Shown in pieces: positions 42,117 to 50,225 of a stretch of DNA of 64,000 bases; the stretch's first letter is position 1; each line of letters starts with the position of its first letter. Origin of the DNA: Blastococcus tunisiensis (GTDB lineage Bacteria > Actinomycetota > Actinomycetes > Mycobacteriales > Geodermatophilaceae). The translations under genes were made by a program, and so were the position numbers. The stretch spans positions 156,816 to 220,815 of the forward strand of contig NZ_FOND01000001.1 in the NCBI RefSeq assembly GCF_900112815.1, in the 5' to 3' direction. The notes beneath the pieces are model-generated. The model did no database searches. It was not told the DNA's origin and saw nothing but the letters and a program-made list of their open reading frames with translations.

Positions 42117-44290
42117 GCGCGGAGCTGCCCGACCCCGTGCCCCTCGAGCTGCCGGACGGCGAGCCGGAGGCCGTCGAGGAGCTGGTCCGGGACGTCGACG
42201 GTGCGGCGCGCCGGCTGGGGGAACTCGCCGACCGGCTGTCGGGCCCGGCCGGCGCGGCCCCGGGCTGGCTGGGCGCCGACGCGGTGGCGGCGGCCGGACA
42301 GCTGGCCCGCGTCGTGACGCTCGCCCGCGAGTCCGCGGCCGCGGTGCGCAGCGCTGCCGTCCGGCTGGGCGCGCACGGCGAGCTCCTCCGCGACGCCCGG
42401 CGGCAGGTGCTCGAGCTGCGGGCGGAGCAGGACGAGGACTTCCGGGCGGCCTGGCAGCGGATCGGGCAGCTGGAGGATCCCCGGCTGGCGCTGATGACCG
42501 GCTCGCCGGCCTGGGTCGGGGTGGTGGCCGAGATCGAGGCGGCGGAGGCCCGGCGTCGGCGGCGCCACGCCCTCGTGCTCGAGGAGCTCGCGCACGACGC
42601 CGGCGCCACCGGCCGGGTCCTGGCCGACGCCACCCGTCCGGTCGGCGGCACCGGGCGCCGGGGGGACGGGGCCCGCGTGCTGGCCCACCTCACGGGGGAG
42701 CTGCCGGGATGGGGGCGCCCCGAGCTCGCCGCACGCGGACGTGCGCTCGCCGACACGCTGATCGGCACCCCTCTCACCCCGGAGGAGCGCGCCGCCCTCG
42801 TGTCGGACTCGGCCGCCCTGGCCGCGGACCCGGCGTTCGCCACGGCCTTCGTGCGGGGGCTCGGTGCCGTGGGTGTGCGGCTGCTGCTGGAGCTGCTGGG
42901 GCGGGACCCCCACGGCCCGGGCAACCCGCTCGCCGGCGTCCTGGCCGCCGCGCTCGGGACGGCGACGCCGGGCACCGCGGCGGGCGACGGGGTCACCGCC
43001 GTGCTCGGCGCCACCTACGTCCCTGCCGATGCGCCACTGGGGGCGGCTCCCGCGGCGGCCGGCATGGCGGCCGTGCTGCTGGCCGGCACCGGGTCGCGGG
43101 GTCTGCGGCCGGCCACGGCGGGGGAGTGGGCCCGCCAGCTGCTGGTCCGCGAGCACGTCCAGCAGGCGCCGGCCGGACCGGTGCCCCCGGCGTGGCCCGC
43201 GGCGGCGGCCGACCCGGTGGCGGTCGCCGTGCGGTACGTGGCGCACGGCGGTGACCCGCAGGCCGCGGCGGCCCTCCTCGGGGACGGGCGGGTCTGGGAG
43301 GCCGCGCTCGCGCGTGTCTGGGGCGACGGGGGCCAGGCCCTGGCCGACCTGGTGGCCGCCGCCGGACGGGCGGGCGGTGGCGCCGGGGCCCGGGCGGTGC
43401 AGCTCGGGCTGGAGACGATCGGCGCCGGCCTCGTCGAGGGAGATCCCGCCGGGTGGACGGTGGGAAGGGGCGTCGTCGCCGCCGTGTCACCGGCGCTCGG
43501 CGATGCGGTGGCCGTGAACGTCGAGGGGGTGGCCGGCACGCTCGCCGCCCTGTCGGCCGAGGGAGCCGGGAGCCGGGCCGAGGCCGAGGGAACCGGGAGC
43601 CGGGCCGAGGCGGAGGGAACCGGGAGCCGGGCCGAGGCCGAGGCGAGGGGCCTGGGGTACCTGACCGTCGACGGGCACGCCGCCGCGGCGGTGGAGCGGG
43701 CGCTCGCGGAGTGGGCCGGCGGGCGGCCGGCCGGGAGCGGCACGGAGCCGCTCCCGGCGGTGGCCGTCGCCGCCGCGTACGTCGCCGTCCAGGAGTACGG
43801 GCAGCGGCTGACCTACGCGCTGGACGGGTTCGAGCTCCGGGCGGCGGCCGAGGACAGGGCCCGGCTGTGGAACTGGACGGCGGGACCGCTCCTCGAGGCG
43901 GTCTCCTTCGTGCGCATCGCGCCCGTGGCGGTCACCGCCGAGATCCTCGGCGCCTACGGGCCGCTCGTCCTGGACATGGACAACACCTTCTCCCAGTCGC
44001 CGGACGAGGGCCCGCGTCTCGCCGCCGAGGACGCGATCGCGCGGGCGCGGGAGACGCTGCCGCCGGATGCGCTCGCCCGCGCCGGTGCCGTCGCAGCGCA
44101 GGCCGAGGGCGCCTTCCTGCGTGTCGCGGAGCGCCTCGGCGGCCCCCGCGCGCCGGTGTCGGCCGAACGGGACTGGACCCGGGCCACGCTGGAGCTCGTC
44201 ACCGGGGGCATGGCCGACCTCGCGACCGACGGGCAGCGGGATCGCGCCGCGGCGGACGGACTGCTCGGTCCGCCCCGCGGCCGGCGGTGA
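42113..44290 (+). CDS. Large Ala-rich ESX-associated-like protein
   Basis: A 725-residue protein with no membrane helix. The N-terminus (~1-150) is a helical WXG/PPE-like region (VRDVDGAARRLGELADRLSGPAG...PGWLGADAVAAAGQLARVV). The rest is Ala/Gly/Leu-rich helices, plus an internal 27-nt repeat coding EGTGSRAEA three times at residues 483-509. The C-terminus (ARLWNWTAGPLLEAVSFVRIAPVAVTAEIL, MDNTFSQSPDEG) has better-defined sequence. No toxin or enzyme motif was found. Coupling to a WXG100-like gene suggests a secreted partner or chaperone. The family is not recognised. Confidence 0.7.
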   Translation: MSAELPDPVPLELPDGEPEAVEELVRDVDGAARRLGELADRLSGPAGAAPGWLGADAVAAAGQLARVVTLARESAAAVRSAAVRLGAHGELLRDARRQVLELRAEQDEDFRAAWQRIGQLEDPRLALMTGSPAWVGVVAEIEAAEARRRRRHALVLEELAHDAGATGRVLADATRPVGGTGRRGDGARVLAHLTGELPGWGRPELAARGRALADTLIGTPLTPEERAALVSDSAALAADPAFATAFVRGLGAVGVRLLLELLGRDPHGPGNPLAGVLAAALGTATPGTAAGDGVTAVLGATYVPADAPLGAAPAAAGMAAVLLAGTGSRGLRPATAGEWARQLLVREHVQQAPAGPVPPAWPAAAADPVAVAVRYVAHGGDPQAAAALLGDGRVWEAALARVWGDGGQALADLVAAAGRAGGGAGARAVQLGLETIGAGLVEGDPAGWTVGRGVVAAVSPALGDAVAVNVEGVAGTLAALSAEGAGSRAEAEGTGSRAEAEGTGSRAEAEARGLGYLTVDGHAAAAVERALAEWAGGRPAGSGTEPLPAVAVAAAYVAVQEYGQRLTYALDGFELRAAAEDRARLWNWTAGPLLEAVSFVRIAPVAVTAEILGAYGPLVLDMDNTFSQSPDEGPRLAAEDAIARARETLPPDALARAGAVAAQAEGAFLRVAERLGGPRAPVSAERDWTRATLELVTGGMADLATDGQRDRAAADGLLGPPRGRR
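43559..43639 (+). repeat. 27-bp tandem repeat, three copies
   Basis: Three units at 43559, 43586 and 43613 encode EGAGSRAEA, EGTGSRAEA, EGTGSRAEA in frame. They differ by one or two bases, so the expansion is recent. Such in-frame repeats vary in copy number between strains. Confidence 0.85.
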
Positions 44291-44350
44291 CCACGCACCA
44301 CCCGAATTGGTGACACGAGGTCCATATTCAGACACGCTCAGTGACGACGC

Positions 44351-44484
44351 GACTGACCGTCACCCGGTCGTGATCTTCGATGCTTGTCCAACCGGGTGAC
44401 GGGAAGCAATGTTCCCAGCGCGGTCCGTACTGAACGACGCTCTGCCCCCGCGCGTAGGTGGCTGCCGCAAAGCCGCAGTCAGTC
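44351..44484 (+). ncRNA. Structured leader RNA, possible riboswitch-like element
   Basis: A 7-bp closing stem, GACTGAC (44351-44357) with GTCAGTC (44478-44484), encloses three hairpins. The first has perfect 12-bp arms CCGTCACCCGGT/ACCGGGTGACGG (44357-44402), the second GCGCGG/CCGCGC (44418-44453), and the third CTGC/GCAG (44462-44478) around CGCAAAGCC. GGGAA/TTCCC (44401-44416) could compete with the first. The RNA ends 6 bases before the AGGAGG of a 35-codon gene, and GCCTAGGAGGC can fold over that site. This is the layout of a translational riboswitch. I cannot match it to a named class. It is drawn by eye only. Confidence 0.5.
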
Positions 44485-44500
44485 ATGCCTAGGAGGCGTC

Positions 44501-44608
44501 ATGGGTAGCAACGTGCAGTCTGGTTCGTCCTCGGTCCGTGGGGCCAAGTGGAACCGCGGAGCCAAGTGGAACCGCGGAGCGAAGTGGAACCGCAGCACCA
44601 CCGCCTGA
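44501..44608 (+). CDS. 35-residue peptide with three GAKWNR repeats
   Basis: ATG 44501 has AGGAGG 4 bases upstream. The peptide has a 13-residue Ser/Gly-rich lead (MGSNVQSGSSSVR), then GAKWNR three times (residues 14-31), then STTA. An 18-nt unit repeats exactly in phase at 44540, 44558 and 44576. It has no membrane helix and is basic. The repeat with an evenly spaced Trp resembles a modified-peptide precursor or a leader peptide, but no maturase or trp gene is beside it. It sits between a structured leader RNA and a hairpin. The function is unknown. Confidence 0.7.
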   Translation: MGSNVQSGSSSVRGAKWNRGAKWNRGAKWNRSTTA

Positions 44609-44626
44609 CCTCGAACGCACTGTCGA

Positions 44627-44664
44627 CCCCCGGAGGGCCGCCCGCTCGGCGGCCGCTCCGGGGG
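44627..44664 (+). terminator. Strong GC hairpin after the repeat peptide
   Basis: The 5' arm at 44627-44642 and the 3' arm at 44648-44664 form a 16-bp stem with one bulged C and a CGCTC loop. No T tract follows, as is common in high-GC genomes. It lies 19 bp after the peptide stop. It could terminate or attenuate transcription into the downstream GGDEF/EAL gene. Confidence 0.7.
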
Positions 44665-44765
44665 TGCACCGCCCGTTCCCCACTCCGGGTCAGTGGTCGG
44701 GTCGGTGATCCTTCTCGTGGCGCGTCCCGCTGTTAGCCTCGGCGCGCCCACGTTCCCCGGCGGAG

Positions 44766-47312
44766 ATGCAGGTACGAGTGTCCGAGCAGGACGAACGCAG
44801 GTCGACGCGGCCGCTCCGGCTCGGCCCCTGGACCGTCGCCTGGATGGGGCTGGCCGTCGCGGTCCCCGTCTCCCTGCTCGTGCTCGTGCCACGTGCCGAG
44901 CCCGTCGACCCGTTCCTGCTGGTCGCCATCTTCATCGGACTGGTCGCGGCGGAGTCGTTCAACGTCGACTTCGAGTTCCGCAAGCAGGGCTTCTCCTGGT
45001 CGCCGAGCGAGCTGGCCTTCGTGATGGCGCTGGCCAGCGTCGGCGGCGCCTGGACGGCGGCGGCCTGGGGCCTGGCCGTGGGGATCGTCTCCCTCGTCCA
45101 GGGCTACTCGCGCGCCAAGACCGTCTTCAACGTGACGGTCGTCGTCCTGGAGGCGTGCGCGGCCACCGTCGTCCTGGGCCTGCTCCCGGTCGGGGACATC
45201 GCCGATCCCAGCGCCTGGCTCTCCTACCTCGTCGCCGTCCTGGTCGCCAGCGTCCTCGGCGTCGTCCTCATCGCGGCCGCCATCACCGCCACCCAGGGCT
45301 ACCCCGGCCGCACGCTGTGGGTGTCCTTCCTGATCCCGGTCCTGATGATCGGGCCCGTCTCCGTCGTCGTCGGCCTCGCCGTCCTGCTGCTGGTCGGGGC
45401 CACGCCCTGGGCCTGGCTGCTGATCTCCCCGCTGGTCGTCGCGCTCGCCCTGCTCTACCGGCGTTTCGCCGCGGTGACCCGTGAAGGGCACAGCGTCGAG
45501 CGCGTCTACGACTTCGCCAGGCGCGTGGAGCAGGTCTCACCCGACGAGGACGGCGCGCAGCAGATCGTGCACGCCGTCCGGGAGCTCCTCAACGCCGACC
45601 GCGTGGCACTGTGGCTGCCGCCGTACCTCGACGAGGAGCCCCGGCTGGTCGTCGCCGCCGAGAACGGCGCGGTCTGGTACGACGGGCCCGGCGACCCCGA
45701 CGACGTCATCCGGCGCCGCGCCGTCGCCTCGGTCGAGGGCCCGGTCCGCGTCTCGCTGGCCAGGGCCGATGGCGAGGAGACCGCCGCCCTGGCCCGTCGC
45801 GGGGTGGCCGACCTGCTGGGTGCGGCGATCACGACCGCCGCGGGGGAACCGGGCTACCTCGAGGTGTGCGACCGGCGCAGCGACATCCACTCCTTCGGTG
45901 AGAGCGACCGGGCGGCGCTCGACTCGATGCTCACCCACGTCAACGCGGCGATCCGGCACCAGCAGCTGCTGACCCAGATCCGCTACGACGCCGACCACGA
46001 CCGGCTGACCGGGCTGCCCAACCGCCAGCGGCTGGCCGCCGACATCGACGAGCTGCTCGCCGCCGACCCGGTCACCGCACGGGCCGGGCTGATCCTCGCG
46101 GCGCTCGGCAACTACACCGAGGTCACCGACACCCTCGGCCACGCCGCCAGCGACGAGCTCCTGCTGGTCACCGCCGGCCTGCTGCGCGAGCACGCGCCGC
46201 CGTCGGCGCGGCTGGCGCGGATGGAGGGCGAGCAGTTCGCCGTCCTGCTGCCGGGGCTGTCGCTGCAGGCGACCGAGCGCGCCGCCCGGCGGCTGCGGGA
46301 GGCGGCCTCGACGCGCGCCCGGGTCGCCGGGCTGGACCTGGAGGTCACGCTGACCATCGGGGTGGCTGCCGCGCCGGTGCACGGCACCGACTCCGGGATG
46401 CTGATGCAGCGGGCCGACGTCGCCCTGCTGGCGGCGGCCGACTCCGGTGGGGTGGCCAGCTACCACCCGGTGCTCGACCAGCAGAGCCTGCGCCGGCTGC
46501 AGCTCGGCACCGAGCTCGAGCAGGCGATGGCCGACGGTCAGATCAGCGTCGTCTTCCAGCCGATCATCGACGCGCAGACCTCCGACATCGTGTCGGTGGA
46601 GACGCTCGTGCGCTGGGCGCACCCCCGCTACGGGGCGATCGCGCCGGACGACTTCATCCACCTGGCCGAGCAGATCGGGCGGATCGGGGCGGTCACCGAC
46701 CACGTCCTGGACCTCGCCCTGGCCCGCTGCCGCCGCTGGCTGGACCAGGACATCGCCCTGTCGGTCGCGGTGAACCTGTCCGTGCACTGCCTGACCGAGC
46801 CGGACCTGGTCACCCGGGTGCGGCGGGCGCTGCAGCGGCACCGGGTGCCCGGTGAGCTGCTCACCCTCGAGCTGACCGAGGGCAGCGTCGTGGACGACTC
46901 GGTGCGCGACAGCACCGTGCTGGCCGACCTGCACGGGCTGGGGCTGCGGCTGTCCATGGACGACTTCGGCACCGGCTACTCGTCGCTGTCCCAGCTCCGG
47001 CAGCTGCCGATCGACGAGGTCAAGATCGACAAGTCCTTCGTGCTGGGCATGTCCACCAGCCAGGGCGAGTCCTTCATCGCCCGCTCGATCATCGAGCTGG
47101 CGCACAACCTGGGGCTGCGCGTCGTGGCCGAGGGCGTGGAGGACGAGCTGACCCGCAACCTGCTCGCCGAGATGGGCTGCGACAAGCTGCAGGGCTTCCT
47201 GGTGAGCCGGCCGCTGCCCGACGACCGGCTGGAGAGCTGGCTGCTGGCCCGCACCGGCGTCCGCAAGGCCGCTCCGGGGGCCGCGCACCGCCGGCTGTTC
47301 GTGCGCACCTGA
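44766..47312 (+). CDS. Membrane GGDEF/EAL protein with degenerate GGDEF
   Basis: An 848-residue protein. Residues ~20-235 hold about six to eight membrane helices, followed by a GAF-like region (~245-400: QIVHAVRELLNADRVALWLPP). The GGDEF-like domain (~410-565) has EGEQF in place of GGDEF, so cyclase activity is unlikely. The EAL-type domain (~580-835) has ETLVRW in place of EALVRW, with NLSV, MDDFGTGYSS, KIDKSF and AEGVED. It probably acts as a c-di-GMP phosphodiesterase or receptor. The ATG start lacks a clear ribosome site; GTG 44778 is an alternative. Confidence 0.88.
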   Translation: MQVRVSEQDERRSTRPLRLGPWTVAWMGLAVAVPVSLLVLVPRAEPVDPFLLVAIFIGLVAAESFNVDFEFRKQGFSWSPSELAFVMALASVGGAWTAAAWGLAVGIVSLVQGYSRAKTVFNVTVVVLEACAATVVLGLLPVGDIADPSAWLSYLVAVLVASVLGVVLIAAAITATQGYPGRTLWVSFLIPVLMIGPVSVVVGLAVLLLVGATPWAWLLISPLVVALALLYRRFAAVTREGHSVERVYDFARRVEQVSPDEDGAQQIVHAVRELLNADRVALWLPPYLDEEPRLVVAAENGAVWYDGPGDPDDVIRRRAVASVEGPVRVSLARADGEETAALARRGVADLLGAAITTAAGEPGYLEVCDRRSDIHSFGESDRAALDSMLTHVNAAIRHQQLLTQIRYDADHDRLTGLPNRQRLAADIDELLAADPVTARAGLILAALGNYTEVTDTLGHAASDELLLVTAGLLREHAPPSARLARMEGEQFAVLLPGLSLQATERAARRLREAASTRARVAGLDLEVTLTIGVAAAPVHGTDSGMLMQRADVALLAAADSGGVASYHPVLDQQSLRRLQLGTELEQAMADGQISVVFQPIIDAQTSDIVSVETLVRWAHPRYGAIAPDDFIHLAEQIGRIGAVTDHVLDLALARCRRWLDQDIALSVAVNLSVHCLTEPDLVTRVRRALQRHRVPGELLTLELTEGSVVDDSVRDSTVLADLHGLGLRLSMDDFGTGYSSLSQLRQLPIDEVKIDKSFVLGMSTSQGESFIARSIIELAHNLGLRVVAEGVEDELTRNLLAEMGCDKLQGFLVSRPLPDDRLESWLLARTGVRKAAPGAAHRRLFVRT

Positions 47313-47319
47313 GTGAGGA

Positions 47320-47372
47320 CCCCGTCTCCCCCCCCACCACTCGCGAGCTCGCGGCGGGGCCCTGAGACGGGG
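47320..47372 (+). terminator. Long-loop terminator of the GGDEF/EAL gene
   Basis: CCCCGTCTC (47320-47328) pairs with GAGACGGGG (47364-47372) across a loop that holds the palindrome CGCGAGCTCGCG. A second hairpin with the same palindrome and CACC/GGTG arms follows at 47385-47404. The arm sequence is shared with the rplL terminator. Confidence 0.7.
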
Positions 47373-47459
47373 CCGTCCCAGCACCTCGCGAGCTCGCGGT
47401 GGGGCACTGCAGGAAGGCCGGGGGACGTCGGGTACAGTTCTCGACGGCTCTTCGAGCAC

Positions 47460-47532
47460 GCCCCTTTAGCTCAGTCGGCAGAGCGTCTCCATGGTAAGGA
47501 GAAGGTCTACGGTTCGATTCCGTAAAGGGGCT
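47460..47532 (+). tRNA. tRNA-Thr (GGT)
   Basis: A 73-nt tRNA. The acceptor is GCCCCTT/AAGGGGC, the anticodon loop ATGGTAA holds GGT, and the T arm is TACGGTTCGATTCCGTA. CCA is not encoded. A TACAGT -10-like hexamer is at 47433. Confidence 0.95.
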
Positions 47533-47579
47533 CTGTGACCAGCCGGTCCAGTCGCGAGACCGGGCCGCACGGTCATCCC

Positions 47580-47653
47580 GGCGGTGTAGCTCAGCCTGGT
47601 AGAGCAAGCGGCTCATAATCGCTGTGTCACCGGTTCAAGTCCGGTCACCGCTA
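47580..47653 (+). tRNA. tRNA-Met (CAT), elongator type
   Basis: A 74-nt tRNA with the D arm in TAGCTCAGCCTGGTAGAGC, anticodon loop CTCATAA (CAT), and T arm ACCGGTTCAAGTCCGGT. The acceptor uses G47580 paired with T47652 (wobble) and then six Watson-Crick pairs. It lacks the GGG/CCC anticodon stem of initiators, so it is elongator Met; an Ile2 (lysidine) tRNA is excluded only by identity elements I have not checked. Confidence 0.88.
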
Positions 47654-47750
47654 CTCCCGACGGACCCCGGATCGACGGGGTCCGTCAGCACGTGGACGAC
47701 ACCGGGTCGGCAGCCGCCGGCACGGCCGCACAAGGCTAGGAGCACTCCCC

Positions 47751-47915
47751 ATGGCAGCGACCGACATCCGCCCGAAGATCACCCTGGCCTGCCAGGAGTG
47801 CAAGAACCGCAACTACATCACCCGCAAGAACCGGCGGAACGACCCCGACCGGCTCGAGCTGATGAAGTACTGCCCGCGCGAGCGCAAGCACACGCTGCAC
47901 CGCGAGACCCGCTGA
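47751..47915 (+). CDS. rpmG: 50S ribosomal protein L33
   Basis: A 54-residue L33, [22 protein letters not shown]...[22 protein letters not shown]. CxxC is present at the first zinc knuckle, but the second has CPRE, so one of the four usual Cys is replaced by Glu. ATG 47751 follows a TAGGAGCA ribosome site. In actinobacteria rpmG sits beside tRNA-Met and the MaoC dehydratases and is upstream of secE, as here. Confidence 0.95.
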   Translation: MAATDIRPKITLACQECKNRNYITRKNRRNDPDRLELMKYCPRERKHTLHRETR

Positions 47916-47949
47916 CGCGGGTCGACAGCTGCGAGCCGAGGGCGGGAGC

Positions 47950-48396
47950 ATGGCGCTGGACCGGGAACTGGTCGGGCGCAGCTACCCGCCCTCTGCCGTC
48001 TACGAGGTCGGGCGCGCGAAGATCGCGGAGTTCGCCTCGGCCATCGGGGCGGACGACCCGGTCCACCGCGACGGCGACGCCGCCCGCGCTGCCGGCCACC
48101 CCGACGTCATCGCGCCGCCGACCTTCGCCATCGTGGTGAGCCTCCAGGCGGCGATGGTGGTGCTCGACGATCCCGATGTCGGCATCGACTACGCCCGCGT
48201 CGTGCACGGCGAGCAGCGGTTCGCCCACCACCGCCCGATCCGGGCCGGCGACCGGCTGGTCGCGACCACGACGATCGACGCGGCCCGCACCGTCGCCGGC
48301 AACGACATGCTGACCGCGCGGGTCGACCTGGCGACCGAGGACGGCGAGCCGGTGTGCACCGCGACGTCGATGCTGGTGGCACGGGGGGAGTCATGA
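47950..48396 (+). CDS. hadA: FAS1-type 3-hydroxyacyl dehydratase subunit (HadA-like)
   Basis: A 148-residue MaoC-like hot-dog protein, MALDRELVGRSYPPSAVYEVGRAKIAEFASAIG. It lacks the catalytic D-x4-H and N-terminally resembles the non-catalytic subunit that pairs with a catalytic HadB. HadA binds acyl chains in the FAS-II dehydratase. The ATG has GGGAG upstream. It overlaps the next gene by 4 bases. Mycobacterial hadAB has the same rpmG neighbour. Confidence 0.88.
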   Translation: MALDRELVGRSYPPSAVYEVGRAKIAEFASAIGADDPVHRDGDAARAAGHPDVIAPPTFAIVVSLQAAMVVLDDPDVGIDYARVVHGEQRFAHHRPIRAGDRLVATTTIDAARTVAGNDMLTARVDLATEDGEPVCTATSMLVARGES

Positions 48397-48806
48397 CGTC
48401 CTCGCCCGACATCGGCACGGAGCTGCCCGAGCAGGTCTACCGGGTCACCCGCGCCGACCTGGTCCGCTACGCGGGGGCCTCCGGCGACTTCAACCCGATC
48501 CACTGGAACGACCGCACCGCCACCGCCGTCGGCCTGCCCGGCGTCATCGCGCACGGCATGTACACGATGGCGCTGGCCGCGCGGGCCGTGACGGCGTGGA
48601 CCGGCGACCCGGGTGCCCTGGTCGAGCAGCACGTCCGGTTCGGCCGGCCGGTCGTCGTCCCCGACGACGAGGAGGGGGCCGAGGTCACCGTGCGCGGCAA
48701 GGTCGGGGCGCTGCTCGACGACGGACGGGTGCGGGTCGACCTCACCGTCACCAGCGGCGGCGAGAAGGTGCTCTCCCTGGCCCGCGCGACCGTCCGCCTG
48801 CAGTGA
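48393..48806 (+). CDS. hadB: MaoC-like dehydratase catalytic subunit (HadB-like)
   Basis: A 137-residue hot-dog dehydratase with the catalytic signature YAGASGDFNPIHWND and GVIAHGMYTM, so the active-site Asp and His are present. It forms the active heterodimer with the preceding protein in fatty acid elongation. It begins at an ATGA overlap with hadA, and its stop overlaps the next GTG by 4 bases. Confidence 0.9.
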   Translation: MTSSPDIGTELPEQVYRVTRADLVRYAGASGDFNPIHWNDRTATAVGLPGVIAHGMYTMALAARAVTAWTGDPGALVEQHVRFGRPVVVPDDEEGAEVTVRGKVGALLDDGRVRVDLTVTSGGEKVLSLARATVRLQ

Positions 48807-50224
48807 CCGCCCGGCGGGCCGCCCTGGCCGCCGCGGCGGTGCTCCTGCTGACCGGCTGCACGTCGTTCGCCGACACCGTGGCGGCCCCGGGCCGGCCGCC
48901 CGGAGGGCCCGCGGTCGCGGAGGCCGCCTGCCCGGCCGAGCGGGCCGAGCCCGACCCCGACCGTCCCGACATCGCCGTCGACTTCGCGCTCGCCGCCGAC
49001 GGTCGCTCGGTCACCGGGACCGAGACCGTGGTCTTCACGCCCGACCGCGACGTCCGCGAGCTGGTCTTCCGGCTCGTCCCGAACGGCCCGGACTCCGCCG
49101 CCTCGGGCAGCCGGCTGGTGGTCGACGACGTCCGGGGGGAGGACGTGGCCGGCGGGCGGTACGAGTCCGCGGAGGCGGCCGACCCCGGTGGCCTCTTCGT
49201 GGTGGAGCTGGCCGGCGCGCTGGGGGCGGGGGAGCCCACCGAGGTCGAGCTGGACTTCTCCCTGACCCTGGGCAGCGGCGCGTTCGACCGGTTCGGCGTC
49301 GTCGAGGAGCTCTCCTGGTGGGCCAGCGGCGCGCCGCTGCTCGCCTGGGAGCCCGGGGTCGGCTGGGCGCGGGACCCGTTCGTGGGGCTGCGCGGCGAGA
49401 CGGCGGCCACCCCCGTCGCCGACACCGTCGTGCGCGTCTCCGCGCCGGCGGAGCTCACCGTGCTCATGACCGGCGCCGTCGCGGAACCGTCGCCCCCGGT
49501 GGACGGCGTCCGCACGTGGACGTCCCGGGAGCCGGTGGCCCGGGACGTGGCGGTGGCGGTGGGGCCGTTCAGCACCACGGAGACGACGGCGCCGGGCGGC
49601 ACCCGCGTCACCACCGGGGTGCTCCCCGGCAGCGACGTCCCGGGCGAGGTGCTGAGCGACTGGACCGTGGCCGCGATCGACGAACTGGAGTCGTTGCTGG
49701 GGCCGTTCCCCTTCGACACCCTCAGCGTCGCCCTGCTGCCCGACTTCGGCGGCGGCATCGAGTACCCCAGCATGATCCTGGAGGCGACGCCGATCCGGGA
49801 GATCCTGGTGCACGAGGTGGCCCACCAGTGGTTCTACGGCATGGTCGGCAACTCCCAGTACCGCGACCCGTGGCTCGACGAGGCGTTCGCGTCCTGGGCC
49901 GAGGCCGTCGTGGACCCCGGCACCGGCCTGGTCCCCGAGGAGGCGCTGACGCAGCCCGGTCCCGTGGGGGCGGCCATGGACGAGTTCGAGGACTCGGACA
50001 GCTACTTCGGGGTGGTCTACAACAAGGGCGGCGCGGCGCTGCTCGAGGCCCAGCAGACGGCCGGCGACGACGCCTTCGTCGCCGCCGTCCGCTGCTACGT
50101 GGACGCGACGGCGTGGCAGATCGCCACGCCGGCCGACGTCCACCGCGCGCTCGCCCACCTGCCCGGCGCCGTCGACGTCCTGGAGGACGCGCAGGCGCTG
50201 GACGAGGACGACGGGCCGCGCTGA
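48803..50224 (+). CDS. M1-family-like metallopeptidase lipoprotein
   Basis: A 473-residue lipoprotein. The signal peptide ends with lipobox LLTGC near residue 20. A beta-rich N-terminal domain follows, then the gluzincin signature HEVAHQWFYGMVGNSQYRDPWLDEAFASWAE (zinc His x2, catalytic Glu, third ligand Glu about 20 residues later). The GAMEN exopeptidase motif is replaced by GGIEYPSM. It is probably a peptidase on the outer face of the membrane. It is coupled to hadB by GTGA overlap. The substrate is unknown. Confidence 0.85.
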   Translation: MTARRAALAAAAVLLLTGCTSFADTVAAPGRPPGGPAVAEAACPAERAEPDPDRPDIAVDFALAADGRSVTGTETVVFTPDRDVRELVFRLVPNGPDSAASGSRLVVDDVRGEDVAGGRYESAEAADPGGLFVVELAGALGAGEPTEVELDFSLTLGSGAFDRFGVVEELSWWASGAPLLAWEPGVGWARDPFVGLRGETAATPVADTVVRVSAPAELTVLMTGAVAEPSPPVDGVRTWTSREPVARDVAVAVGPFSTTETTAPGGTRVTTGVLPGSDVPGEVLSDWTVAAIDELESLLGPFPFDTLSVALLPDFGGGIEYPSMILEATPIREILVHEVAHQWFYGMVGNSQYRDPWLDEAFASWAEAVVDPGTGLVPEEALTQPGPVGAAMDEFEDSDSYFGVVYNKGGAALLEAQQTAGDDAFVAAVRCYVDATAWQIATPADVHRALAHLPGAVDVLEDAQALDEDDGPR

Positions 50225-50225
50225 G

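Noticed and set aside
44440-44484. GEMM-I cyclic-di-GMP riboswitch
   Set aside because: Only the CGCAAAGCC string matches. The GGGCAAACC segment and the GNRA-capped helix are absent, so the element is left unassigned.
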